16,287 nt of DNA, from positions 1 to 16,287 of the forward strand of contig JBEKOB010000088.1 in NCBI GenBank assembly GCA_049522195.1. Reading direction: 5' to 3'. The notes under the pieces were generated by a model. That model was not told the origin of the DNA, searched no databases, and saw nothing but the letters and a program-made list of their open reading frames with translations. Both the position numbers and the translations under genes were made by a program. Each line of letters begins with the position of its first letter. Positions within the stretch are counted from its first letter, which is position 1. Shown here one piece after another: positions 1 through 6,349 of this stretch. This DNA is from UBA9647 sp049522195 (GTDB lineage: Bacteria > Bacteroidota > Ignavibacteria > UBA10030).

Positions 1-11
1 AATCAGCACCT

Positions 12-791
12 ATGAGACACACACGATTGATCGCATTGCTGCTGTTCAGCTTACTGATCGGATTCCGGCAGATCGCTGACAAGAAAATTGTCCGAGTCTT
101 TCTCATCGGGGACTCGACGGTGGCAGATTATACGATCTACGATGATTACAGAACCAAAAGGTATCCAATCACCGGCTGGGGACAGGTGTTTCAGGAATTC
201 ATGAGCCCTGACAGTCTGCGCAAAGTCCGGAATATCATCAAGACCGACAGCGTCCTGGTGATCGACAGTGCGCGTGGCGGACGCAGTACGCGGACGTTTT
301 TCGAGGAGGGGCGATGGGCCTCGGTGTGTCAATCGCTCAAGCCGAACGATCTGGTGCTGATTCAATTCGGTCACAACGATGCCGCAAAAGACAAACCCGA
401 GCGCTATGTCACTGTGCAGGGGTACAAAGAATATCTCCGTCTCTATGTGAATCAAACTCGTGAGAAGGGTGCCATACCCATCCTTGTCACACCTGTAAAC
501 CGCAATTATCCGTGGGCTGATGGAAAGCTCACGAATGTGCACGGAGAATATCCGGATGCGGTAAAACAGGTGGCGAAAGAACTCAATGTTCAACTCATCG
601 ATCTGACGCAGCTTTCGTGCAACTTCTTCACGTCAAAAGGCCAGGAGTTTGTTACCAGCCACTACTTCATGAATCTTCCTGCAGGTTCATTCGAAGCCTA
701 TCCTAATGGTCAGAAAGACAATACGCATTTTCAACCCGAAGGGGCGATCGAGGTTGCACGTCTGGTTTTTGAAGCTTTGCAGGGAATCTGA
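12..791 (+). CDS. Secreted SGNH/GDSL esterase, rhamnogalacturonan acetylesterase type (CE12-like)
   Basis: Likely removes acetyl groups from pectic rhamnogalacturonan, or from a similar acetylated glycan, outside the cytoplasm. The 259 residues show the SGNH blocks in order: GDST with the nucleophile Ser35, a Gly block SARGGRST (86-93), FGHND with the oxyanion Asn122, and DNTH with the catalytic pair Asp236/His239. Known CE12 rhamnogalacturonan acetylesterases have this layout and a similar length. Residues 1-22 are a basic start plus a hydrophobic run, so a signal peptide is likely, although the cleavage site is not a clean AXA. The ATG at 12 is the first available start. Little upstream sequence is visible, so a ribosome binding site cannot be judged and a further upstream start is not excluded. 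The gene ends in its own terminator, and no other pectin gene is in view. Its partners, if any, would lie to the left of the window. The fold is certain, the exact substrate less so. Confidence 0.88.
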   Translation: MRHTRLIALLLFSLLIGFRQIADKKIVRVFLIGDSTVADYTIYDDYRTKRYPITGWGQVFQEFMSPDSLRKVRNIIKTDSVLVIDSARGGRSTRTFFEEGRWASVCQSLKPNDLVLIQFGHNDAAKDKPERYVTVQGYKEYLRLYVNQTREKGAIPILVTPVNRNYPWADGKLTNVHGEYPDAVKQVAKELNVQLIDLTQLSCNFFTSKGQEFVTSHYFMNLPAGSFEAYPNGQKDNTHFQPEGAIEVARLVFEALQGI

Positions 792-825
792 GTTGAACAG
801 GCTTTTCCCGTTCCGATGCATGCCG

Positions 826-866
826 GAAGCCCGATCCAACAGGATGAGATCGGGCTTCTCTCTTTT
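826..866 (+). terminator. Intrinsic terminator after the esterase gene
   Basis: A perfect 11-bp stem (GAAGCCCGATC at 826-836 with GATCGGGCTTC at 848-858) encloses an 11-nt loop. It is followed directly by the T-rich tail TCTCTTTT. It lies 34 nt past the esterase stop codon, which is where a rho-independent terminator is expected. It separates the esterase from zwf transcription. Confidence 0.85.
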
Positions 867-1039
867 CTGAGGTGTTCGTATATTATCCCACATCGTCGTA
901 CGTGGGGATGAGGTCGTATGTGCGAAAGAACATCTGACGCATTGCACACGACGGGGAAGCAAACTAAATACTGTCAAATCACGTTATAGCACACACTCGC
1001 CGAGAGAAACCTGAACCAGATGAAGGAAACACTGTCTTG

Positions 1040-2527
1040 ATGAGCACCGTCATCGTTATTCTTGGCGCTACAGGGGATCTGACTGCACGGAAACTCATCC
1101 CCGCGCTCTACCACAATTTCCGAAAGAAGAGGCTTCCTGATCATGTTCATGTGATCGGCTATGGGCGCAAACCGTTCAGCTCGGAATCGTTTCGGGACAA
1201 GATGAAGGAAGCGGTGCGCGCGTTTGCTGCCAAGGAATACCGTGATCATGAGTGGAGCGCCTTTGCCTCCCGTCTGTTCTATCAACAAGGGGAGCTCGAG
1301 GGAGTCCAGTATTATCAGTCGCTTGCACAGCGCATCATGGGTGTCGCGGGCACACCGAACAACTGTCTTTTCTACCTCGCGACAGCACCCGAATACTATA
1401 CGACGATTGTCAGAAATCTGGCTGAGGCGAGTTTGCTCGCTGAGACAGGTCAGAGCGGCTATCGACGGATCATCATCGAGAAACCTTTTGGACGGGATCT
1501 CCCCTCAGCGCTCGCTCTGAACCAGGAGTTGCACAACGCCCTCCAGGAGAACCAGATCTACCGCATCGATCATTATCTGGGAAAAGAAACAGTCCAGAAC
1601 ATGATCGTGTTCCGCTTCGGCAATGCGATCTTCGAGCCGCTTTGGAACCGAAATTATATCGACCATGTTCAAATCACGGTGTCTGAGACCGTCGGCGTTG
1701 AACATCGTGCAGGGTACTATGATACCGCCGGGGTGCTCCGGGACATGTTTCAAAATCACCTCCTGCAACTTCTGACCCTCGTAGCGATGGAACCACCTGT
1801 CGCGTTTGAAGCTAATGCTCTCAGGAATGAAAAGGTGAAGGTCTTGAGCGCCCTTCGGGAGATTGCGCCTGAACACTCAGCGGTCGCGACCGTGCGCGCA
1901 CAATACGAAGGATATACACATGAAGAGGGGGTTGCCCCGAATTCGACAACTGAGACGTTCGCAGCGCTGCGCATCTACGTTGACAACTGGCGATGGCAGG
2001 GCGTGCCGTTCTATCTCCGTTCGGGAAAGATGATGAAGGATAAGGCTTCGGAGATCACGGTTCAGTTTCGCCGACCGCCAACACAGATCCTCGATACACA
2101 AGCTGGAAGGACGGAGCTGTTCACTAACCGTTTGACGATCTGCATACAGCCGGACGAGGGGATACACCTCCGTTTCATTGCGAAAGTTCCGGACCAGGGT
2201 ATGGAGACGAGACCGGTGGAAATGGACTTCGATTTCCGCAATTCGTTCGGGGCGAAAGCGATACCAGAAGCGTATGAACGACTCCTGCTCGATGCGCTGA
2301 ACGGAGATGCTTCGCTCTTCGCTCGGAGCGATGAGATCGAGCTTGCATGGAATCTGATTGATGGAGTGCGCGCTGGGTGGGGGAGTGAGCACGCCTCACC
2401 GTTGCTTATCTACAAGCCTCAGACGTGGGGTCCTGCTGCCTCTGACAATCTCCTGGGGCGCGACGGGCGATGGTGGGTACACAATAGTCAGCTTCAACTT
2501 GGCGATCATCCAGAACCCGGAATGTGA
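1040..2527 (+). CDS. zwf: Glucose-6-phosphate 1-dehydrogenase
   Basis: Oxidises glucose 6-phosphate to 6-phosphogluconolactone with reduction of NADP+, the entry step of the oxidative pentose phosphate pathway, in the cytosol. The 495 residues match the usual family length. The N-terminal Rossmann domain opens with the nucleotide-binding GATGDL (9-14). EKPFGRD (147-153) and the active-site signature RIDHYLGKE (175-183, catalytic His178 region and Lys182) are intact. The C-terminal substrate domain is full length. A TTG at 1037 sits directly before the ATG at 1040. The purine-rich GAAGGA (1022-1027) is 9 nt from the TTG and 12 nt from the ATG, so TTG could be the real start, but ATG is preferred. 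The stop codon overlaps the start of the next gene by four bases, and the two are clearly translated as an operon. The pump region downstream is on the opposite strand and unrelated. Confidence 0.97.
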   Translation: MSTVIVILGATGDLTARKLIPALYHNFRKKRLPDHVHVIGYGRKPFSSESFRDKMKEAVRAFAAKEYRDHEWSAFASRLFYQQGELEGVQYYQSLAQRIMGVAGTPNNCLFYLATAPEYYTTIVRNLAEASLLAETGQSGYRRIIIEKPFGRDLPSALALNQELHNALQENQIYRIDHYLGKETVQNMIVFRFGNAIFEPLWNRNYIDHVQITVSETVGVEHRAGYYDTAGVLRDMFQNHLLQLLTLVAMEPPVAFEANALRNEKVKVLSALREIAPEHSAVATVRAQYEGYTHEEGVAPNSTTETFAALRIYVDNWRWQGVPFYLRSGKMMKDKASEITVQFRRPPTQILDTQAGRTELFTNRLTICIQPDEGIHLRFIAKVPDQGMETRPVEMDFDFRNSFGAKAIPEAYERLLLDALNGDASLFARSDEIELAWNLIDGVRAGWGSEHASPLLIYKPQTWGPAASDNLLGRDGRWWVHNSQLQLGDHPEPGM

Positions 2528-3288
2528 GCATGGGAAAAGGATCGTTGGTAACAGTGTATCGTGACGCAGCGGATCTCGAGCAGAATGCGGCAGAGGAAAT
2601 AGCGAACGTGATGAAGGCGGCAATCAACGATCGGGGAGTGTGCGTGGTGGCTCTATCGGGGGGTGAAACCCCGCGGCAGATTTACGGGCGCCTCGGCAGA
2701 GATCCACTTAAAGATCGGGTGAACTGGAACCTCGTTCACCTTTTCTTTTCGGACGAACGTTCTGTCCCGCCAAATGATTCTGAGAGCAATTACGGCATGG
2801 TCGAGCGATCGTTGATTTCATGGATCGATATCCCGCGGCACAATGTCCATCGGATCAAAGGGGAATTGGCCCCCTCTCTGGCCGCGCAAGAGTATGAGAA
2901 TGAATTGAAATCAACGTTCGGTGACACCCAGGTGCGACTAGACCTGTTGCTGCTCGGTGTCGGCGAAGACGGTCATATAGCTTCGATCTTCCCGGGCACT
3001 GATGCCGTTGATGAGCAGTTCGCACTCGTCCGGCCTGTCAAGAACCCAAATCAGAACGTCCAACGAGTGACACTGACCTTCCCGATTATCAACGGCGCCC
3101 GCGAAATTCGCTTTCTGGTTTCTGGAAAGAGAAAATCCTCCATTGTACAGCGTGTGCTCGGCACCTCCAAACCAACAAAGGATCTGCCTGCGACCATGGT
3201 CCGTCCGGTCGATGGAAATCTTCGATGGCTGATAGACCGTGAAGCGGCCTCGCAAATCGGTCCTACCACTGGTGTAACTCTCCACTGA
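2524..3288 (+). CDS. pgl: 6-Phosphogluconolactonase
   Basis: Hydrolyses 6-phosphogluconolactone, the product of the preceding enzyme, to 6-phosphogluconate. The 254 residues fit the DevB/Pgl family, which is related to glucosamine-6-phosphate isomerase. Visible signatures are LSGGETP (44-50, phosphate loop), FFSDERSVP (74-82) and GVGEDGHIAS (145-154), which carries the conserved Asp-Gly-His of the active site. The GTG start at 2524 overlaps the zwf stop as GTGA, a typical translational coupling arrangement. An in-frame ATG at 2530 is the alternative start and would remove only two residues. A gnd gene for the third oxidative step does not follow, so 6-phosphogluconate dehydrogenase must be encoded elsewhere if the pathway is complete. 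Confidence 0.96.
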   Translation: MSMGKGSLVTVYRDAADLEQNAAEEIANVMKAAINDRGVCVVALSGGETPRQIYGRLGRDPLKDRVNWNLVHLFFSDERSVPPNDSESNYGMVERSLISWIDIPRHNVHRIKGELAPSLAAQEYENELKSTFGDTQVRLDLLLLGVGEDGHIASIFPGTDAVDEQFALVRPVKNPNQNVQRVTLTFPIINGAREIRFLVSGKRKSSIVQRVLGTSKPTKDLPATMVRPVDGNLRWLIDREAASQIGPTTGVTLH

Positions 3289-3300
3289 TACAGCTGTATC
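3287..3300. repeat. 14-bp perfect palindrome overlapping the pgl stop
   Basis: GATACAGCTGTATC is a perfect dyad that begins inside the TGA of pgl. It could be a protein-binding site or chance, since nothing around it decides. It has no T-run, so it is not a terminator. Confidence 0.4.
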
Positions 3301-3343
3301 CGGAGTGTGAGCTTCAACCCTTTCAGCAGCGAGAGCATGGAGC

Positions 3344-3379
3344 CGCGGTCTTCTTCTTTGGAACCGCGACCATAATTTT
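3344..3379 (+). terminator. Weak terminator-like hairpin after pgl
   Basis: A 6-bp GC-rich stem (CGCGGT at 3344-3349 with ACCGCG at 3363-3368) has a 13-nt loop. A TTTT at 3376-3379 follows, separated from the stem by seven bases. The distance to the T-run makes it a poor intrinsic terminator. It is the only candidate in the 152-nt gap between pgl and the DinB-like gene. Confidence 0.25.
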
Positions 3380-3440
3380 GCTGTTAATTCACTTTACAGT
3401 CTGTATTCTTCAACCAGCATAGCATTTCAGAGGGGCCCTC

Positions 3441-3965
3441 ATGCCAAATCCCGCACAGATCAGACCCGATTCGACCGAGTACTTTGAATACTATGAAAAG
3501 TACGTCAAGCTCGTGCCGGAGAACGATATACTCCATGCGATGCAACTCCAGGGGGAGCAGACGCTGTCGTACCTCCGTTCCCTTCCGGCGAGCGTGGGGG
3601 ACAAGCGATATGCTCCTGATAAATGGAGCATCAAGGAAGTTATTGGGCACGTCATCGACATTGAGCGTGTGTTCGGTCACCGGGCGCTCTTCTTCGCGCG
3701 AAAAACTCCGGGTCCGCTTCCGGGAATTGAACAGGATGACTGGATGAAGGTTGCGACGTTCGGAAGCCGGCGGCTGGCTGATCTTGCAGATGAATTCGAG
3801 TCGGTCCGCCGGTCAAACCTCTTCTTCTTCCGGCATCTGGACGCCGAGGCCTGGATGAGGAAGGGAATCGCGAGCGAGCGGGAGTTCACGGTTCGCGGAA
3901 TTGCATACATCATTGTCGGACATGAGAGGCATCACCTCGAGATTTTGAAATCCCGCTATGTGTGA
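3441..3965 (+). CDS. DinB-fold putative metal-dependent protein (DinB_2 type)
   Basis: A 174-residue four-helix-bundle protein of the DinB/YfiT-like superfamily. Members bind a divalent metal through three histidines, and some transfer thiols such as bacillithiol or mycothiol to electrophiles, while most have no known substrate. The family's histidine positions are here: His70 in KEVIGHVIDIER, and His161 and His165 in the closing GHERHH. The phrase YAPDKWSIKEVIGH (57-70) and a C-terminal helix ending in LEILKSRY are typical. AGAGGGG at 3429-3435 lies six bases before the ATG and supports this start. The gene stands alone between pgl and a repeat-filled spacer. The function cannot be narrowed further, and despite the name, DNA damage inducibility should not be assumed. 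Confidence 0.88.
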   Translation: MPNPAQIRPDSTEYFEYYEKYVKLVPENDILHAMQLQGEQTLSYLRSLPASVGDKRYAPDKWSIKEVIGHVIDIERVFGHRALFFARKTPGPLPGIEQDDWMKVATFGSRRLADLADEFESVRRSNLFFFRHLDAEAWMRKGIASEREFTVRGIAYIIVGHERHHLEILKSRYV

Positions 3966-4019
3966 ACTCTAGTTTCGACCGGGTGAAAAGAATATACGAA
4001 TTCACTTTCCCGAAAAAGG

Positions 4020-4172
4020 CACACACCCCTCACTCCCCTCTCGCGTCCCGCATTCCCTCTCACAAGAGGGGACGTTTAGTTCACGAGTTGGAAGAGGCGA
4101 TGCACAGGACTCTAACAGTCCCCTCTGTGCGTTGGCCGGAGTATTGGGGAGAGGGGATGAAAGGGGTGTGTG
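4020..4172. repeat. 153-bp nested inverted repeat (possible dispersed palindromic element)
   Basis: Three sets of perfectly complementary arms nest inside one another: CACACACCCCT (4020-4030) with AGGGGTGTGTG (4162-4172), TCCCCTCTC (4034-4042) with GAGAGGGGA (4149-4157), and AGAGGGGAC (4065-4073) with GTCCCCTCT (4118-4126). A-rich (4013-4017) and T-rich (4173-4176) borders extend the symmetry weakly. A competing small hairpin CCCTCT-caca-AGAGGG lies at 4055-4070. It fills most of the 360-nt gap between the DinB-like gene and the lipocalin-like gene. It encodes no transposase and has no evident target duplication. It may be a REP/MITE-like dispersed element or a structured transcript. The 84-codon open frame that runs across it is not a gene. 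The rest of the gap (4173-4325) shows nothing more than the ribosome binding site of the next gene. Confidence 0.8.
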
Positions 4173-4325
4173 TTTTGTTCTTCTACTTGGACGCTAGGAA
4201 AACTCGGATATTGTGATCTTTGCAATCAAGTGTGCAATGTGAACAGCACAGCCACATGGATTATTCAGGAAACGTACGCGACACGACCTTAGTTGTCATA
4301 TCCCTTCAGGAAAAAAGGACATACC

Positions 4326-4784
4326 ATGGCCAAAAAAACTAGTCAATGGAAGAAGGGGCGAGGCAAGCTTGGTGTCCTGGCACCGCTTATCGGTACCTGG
4401 AAGGCTGAGGCAAAATTGCCCGCTGGATATGGGACGGCTCGATGCACGCGTACGTTTATGCCCGTCCTGAAGGGAACCTGTATGCAGTTACATGCACGAT
4501 GGGAATTTGAAAAGGGGGTATATGAAGAAATTGCCTTGTTCGGTTTCCATGATGGAAAAATCTCCTTCTGGTCCTTCACTTCAGACGGGAAAAGATCGCA
4601 GGGGACCTTGACTGACGGACGAGATGTTCACCCTGATGCGATTGCATTCGAGGCGAAAATGCCGGCGGGGTTGGCGCGTATGATCTACTGGCCGGGAGAG
4701 AAAGGGGGATTCAACTGGGCGGTCGAATCAAAATCGAAAAAAGGTTGGAAGCGATTCACAGAACATCACTATGTACCTGTGTAA
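4326..4784 (+). CDS. Small lipocalin-like / DUF1579-like beta-barrel protein
   Basis: A 152-residue cytosolic protein with no signal peptide. After a lysine-rich N-terminus it reads LAPLIGTWKAEAKLP (18-32), then alternating beta strands, GKISFWSFTSDGK (77-89), and a final aromatic strand near ERFTEHHY-like residues 143-149. The opening LIGTW followed by short strands and the late WKRFTEHHY resemble DUF1579 and heme-binding-like/lipocalin-like barrels, which report total ligand or fatty-acid binding roles in only a few members. No catalytic residues stand out. AAAGGAC at 4313-4319 sits just upstream of this ATG and decides it over an earlier in-frame start at 4293. The gene is flanked by palindromic repeats on both sides and has no obvious operon partner. 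The coding call is firm, while the family assignment is tentative. Confidence 0.75.
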   Translation: MAKKTSQWKKGRGKLGVLAPLIGTWKAEAKLPAGYGTARCTRTFMPVLKGTCMQLHARWEFEKGVYEEIALFGFHDGKISFWSFTSDGKRSQGTLTDGRDVHPDAIAFEAKMPAGLARMIYWPGEKGGFNWAVESKSKKGWKRFTEHHYVPV

Positions 4785-4852
4785 AGGCACATGCGGATTG
4801 CGCGTTGTTTGTTCCGCTCTCTGAATCCCGCTCATGGGCGGAATCCTGAGAA

Positions 4853-4881
4853 GCGGGACGTCCCGCCGTCTTGTGGCGGGA
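4853..4881. repeat. Two adjoining GC-rich palindromes between convergent genes
   Basis: GCGGGACGTCCCGC (4853-4866) is a perfect 14-bp palindrome. It shares bases with a second hairpin, TCCCGCC (4861-4867) paired with GGCGGGA (4875-4881) around a 7-nt loop. The two structures exclude each other. No T-run follows on either strand, so this is not a classical terminator, though it sits where the plus-strand lipocalin-like gene and the minus-strand reductase gene converge. It looks like a dispersed REP-type sequence. Confidence 0.6.
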
Positions 4882-4920
4882 TCGATTGCCGATCGTCGAT
4901 TTTCGATTGGAAAGCCGATC
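4881..4920. repeat. CGAT-rich low-complexity stretch
   Basis: Short units around CGAT/CGATT recur at irregular 7-10 nt spacing directly after the palindromes (for example TCGATT at 4882-4887 and TTCGATT at 4902-4908). Together with the palindromes it makes the convergent spacer non-coding and repeat-like. Confidence 0.4.
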
Positions 4921-4944
4921 TGGAAACGGGTTGGCTTTGATATT

Positions 4945-4967
4945 CTTAAGACACTGGTCTGTTTAAG
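4945..4967. other. Imperfect hairpin downstream of the reductase gene
   Basis: CTTAAGAC (4945-4952) can pair with GTCT and TTAAG in 4957-4967 across a 4-nt loop, with a small bulge. It lies about 38 nt past the minus-strand reductase stop. It lacks a T-run in the minus direction, so any role as the operon's end is a guess. Confidence 0.25.
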
Positions 4968-5004
4968 AGCCTCGCTCATAAGTCCTGCATGATCAATCTG
5001 AATC

Positions 5005-5883
5005 TCACACCTGCCCAATCCAATTGTCATCATTGCGGTGGAATGCGCTCCGTAACTCGTCGATGATGGATTGGGGGAGCTTCCCCTTGTTGATGGATTC
5101 GATATCCTGCTGAAGATGGTCAAGGTTTGTGGTACCAACGATGCAGGAATCGACGCCCCACGTATAGGCTGTAAATCTGAGTGCAAGCTCCTGCCACGGT
5201 AATCCAAATTCCAGGTTCATCGCTTTCCAGCGTTTCCAGTATTCCTCTACATAGCGTCCCACCGGAGGCTCTGCATATCGCCACGGAGCATTTGCTACCG
5301 ACCGTTTTGCGATGATTCCCATGCCGCGTTCCTTCGCACGTGGAAGCAACCCATCAAGCACCCGTTGGTCGCAAATGTTGATTGAACACTGCAGGCTCCT
5401 GAATCGGTTGGAGTCCAGCGCAAACTGCAGGTGCTCATTTTCCCCTGAGTAAGCGGCCACGCGCACAAATCCTTGCTCAACACTTCGCTCTAAAGCATCA
5501 CTGACGGCTCCCTGACGCAAGACTTCCGCCGGACATGAATGAAGATGGACGATGTCCAGATAGTCGGTCTTCATCAGCCTCATCGCCTGGCGCACGCCGG
5601 CCAGGACGCAATCGTACGTCCAGTCGGCGAACCCCTGAACACCGTATCCGACCTTTGTTGAGATCACCACCTCGCCTCGACGATGCGACAGGTATTTCCC
5701 GATCCTCTCTTCCGACCGCTCATAGCCTCGCGCAGTGTCGAATAGCGTGATTCCCATATCGACAGCGCTGTTCAAAAGGTGCTCGGCTTCTTTGTCGGAC
5801 AGTGATTCGTCGCCGAGGTGACCGGCTCCCAAGCCCAGCGCGGACACTTTGATTCCGGTTGTTCCGAAGTCGCGTGTTTCCAT
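5005..5883 (-). CDS. Aldo/keto reductase
   Basis: An NAD(P)H-dependent oxidoreductase of the AKR TIM-barrel superfamily, predicted to be cytosolic and to reduce an aldehyde or ketone that cannot be named from sequence. The 292 residues carry the catalytic tetrad: Asp49 and Tyr54 in LFDTARGYERSE, Lys77 in VVISTKVGYG, and His115 in DIVHLHS. The late GTTNLDHLQQDIE provides the usual cofactor phosphate-binding loop and helix. The start METRDFGTTGIKVSALGLG is the classical AKR N-terminal hairpin, which fixes the ATG at 5883. It is the last gene on the minus strand. It lies 78 nt after the PAS protein, with a small tandem repeat in the gap, so co-transcription with the pump is possible but unproved. 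Redox detoxification would fit that setting, and this is inference. Confidence 0.93.
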   Translation of the reverse strand: METRDFGTTGIKVSALGLGAGHLGDESLSDKEAEHLLNSAVDMGITLFDTARGYERSEERIGKYLSHRRGEVVISTKVGYGVQGFADWTYDCVLAGVRQAMRLMKTDYLDIVHLHSCPAEVLRQGAVSDALERSVEQGFVRVAAYSGENEHLQFALDSNRFRSLQCSINICDQRVLDGLLPRAKERGMGIIAKRSVANAPWRYAEPPVGRYVEEYWKRWKAMNLEFGLPWQELALRFTAYTWGVDSCIVGTTNLDHLQQDIESINKGKLPQSIIDELRSAFHRNDDNWIGQV

Positions 5884-5915
5884 CGGGTCATCTCACCATC
5901 TCGACGTCATTCCCT

Positions 5916-5967
5916 TACTCCACTACTCACCTACTCCACTACTTACTACTTATCTACTCCATCACTT
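5916..5967. repeat. Short tandem repeat, 16-nt period
   Basis: TACTCCACTACT(C/T)AC occurs at 5916-5930 and 5932-5946, with a decayed third copy at 5955-5967. The stretch is almost purely A, C and T on this strand. It occupies the gap between the PAS and reductase genes and runs over the stop codon of the PAS gene. Such tracts vary in copy number by slippage. Confidence 0.6.
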
Positions 5968-6309
5968 CTTATCTCTCACAAAATGCGGCATCTCCTTCGG
6001 TATCGGCAGCGAGAGTTCGACAAGTCCGGCGTACTTGCCGTTCTCGTACCAGGGAGACTGGTAAATCAATTTCTTGATTCCTCCCTTTTCGATAGTATAA
6101 ACATTTGATCTCCCCGAGGTCAGCAGTTCCTGCACCGTTGTTCTTGACGGTTCGGGATGGCAATCGAGCAGATTTGTTCCAATCAGATTGGCACCTCCAT
6201 CTTCTGCAAAGGCCGCGCATGCTTTTTCGTTCATCGCGAGGATGATTCCCTTCTGATCGCACACGGTGATTGCCGCCGGGAATTCTTGTATCCAACCTCC
6301 TTTGGTCAT
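5962..6309 (-). CDS. Single PAS-domain protein
   Basis: A stand-alone sensory PAS module of 115 residues with no output domain, transmembrane segment or signal peptide. It begins with the classical PAS entry (FPAAITVCDQKGIILAMNEKA, from residue 10) and continues with LIGTNLLDCHPEPSR (42-56). It ends in paired strands KLIYQSPWYENGKYAGLVEL (80-99), a pattern also seen in PAS domains of DUF438-type proteins. Cys50-His51 and Trp87 could take part in ligand binding, but no cofactor can be assigned. AGGAAGGA, seven bases before the ATG at 6309 on the minus strand, is one of the strongest ribosome binding sites in the window. It lies 40 nt after the RND antiporter gene on the same strand, so it may be read as part of the efflux operon. 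Its partner, if any, must be a separate protein. Confidence 0.85.
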   Translation of the reverse strand: MTKGGWIQEFPAAITVCDQKGIILAMNEKACAAFAEDGGANLIGTNLLDCHPEPSRTTVQELLTSGRSNVYTIEKGGIKKLIYQSPWYENGKYAGLVELSLPIPKEMPHFVRDKK

Positions 6310-6349
6310 TGATCGATCCTTCCTGTAGTCGCGGGACCGGAGTCCACTG

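Noticed and set aside
895..922. Direct repeat GTCGTACGTG / GTCGTATGTG upstream of zwf
   Set aside because: One pair of 10-mers with a mismatch, 18 nt apart, is too weak to call an operator without comparison to other genomes.
942..970. TTGCAC - 17 nt - TAAATA as a zwf promoter
   Set aside because: The spacing is right, but each hexamer matches only about half of the sigma-70 consensus, so I do not list it as a feature.
1877..2392. 171-codon minus-strand frame
   Set aside because: It is antisense to zwf, with no motif, start signal or conserved pattern.
3962..4216. 84-codon plus-strand frame across the nested palindrome
   Set aside because: It starts within the end of the DinB-like gene, lacks a ribosome binding site of its own, and most of it is the inverted repeat, which gives a low-complexity translation.
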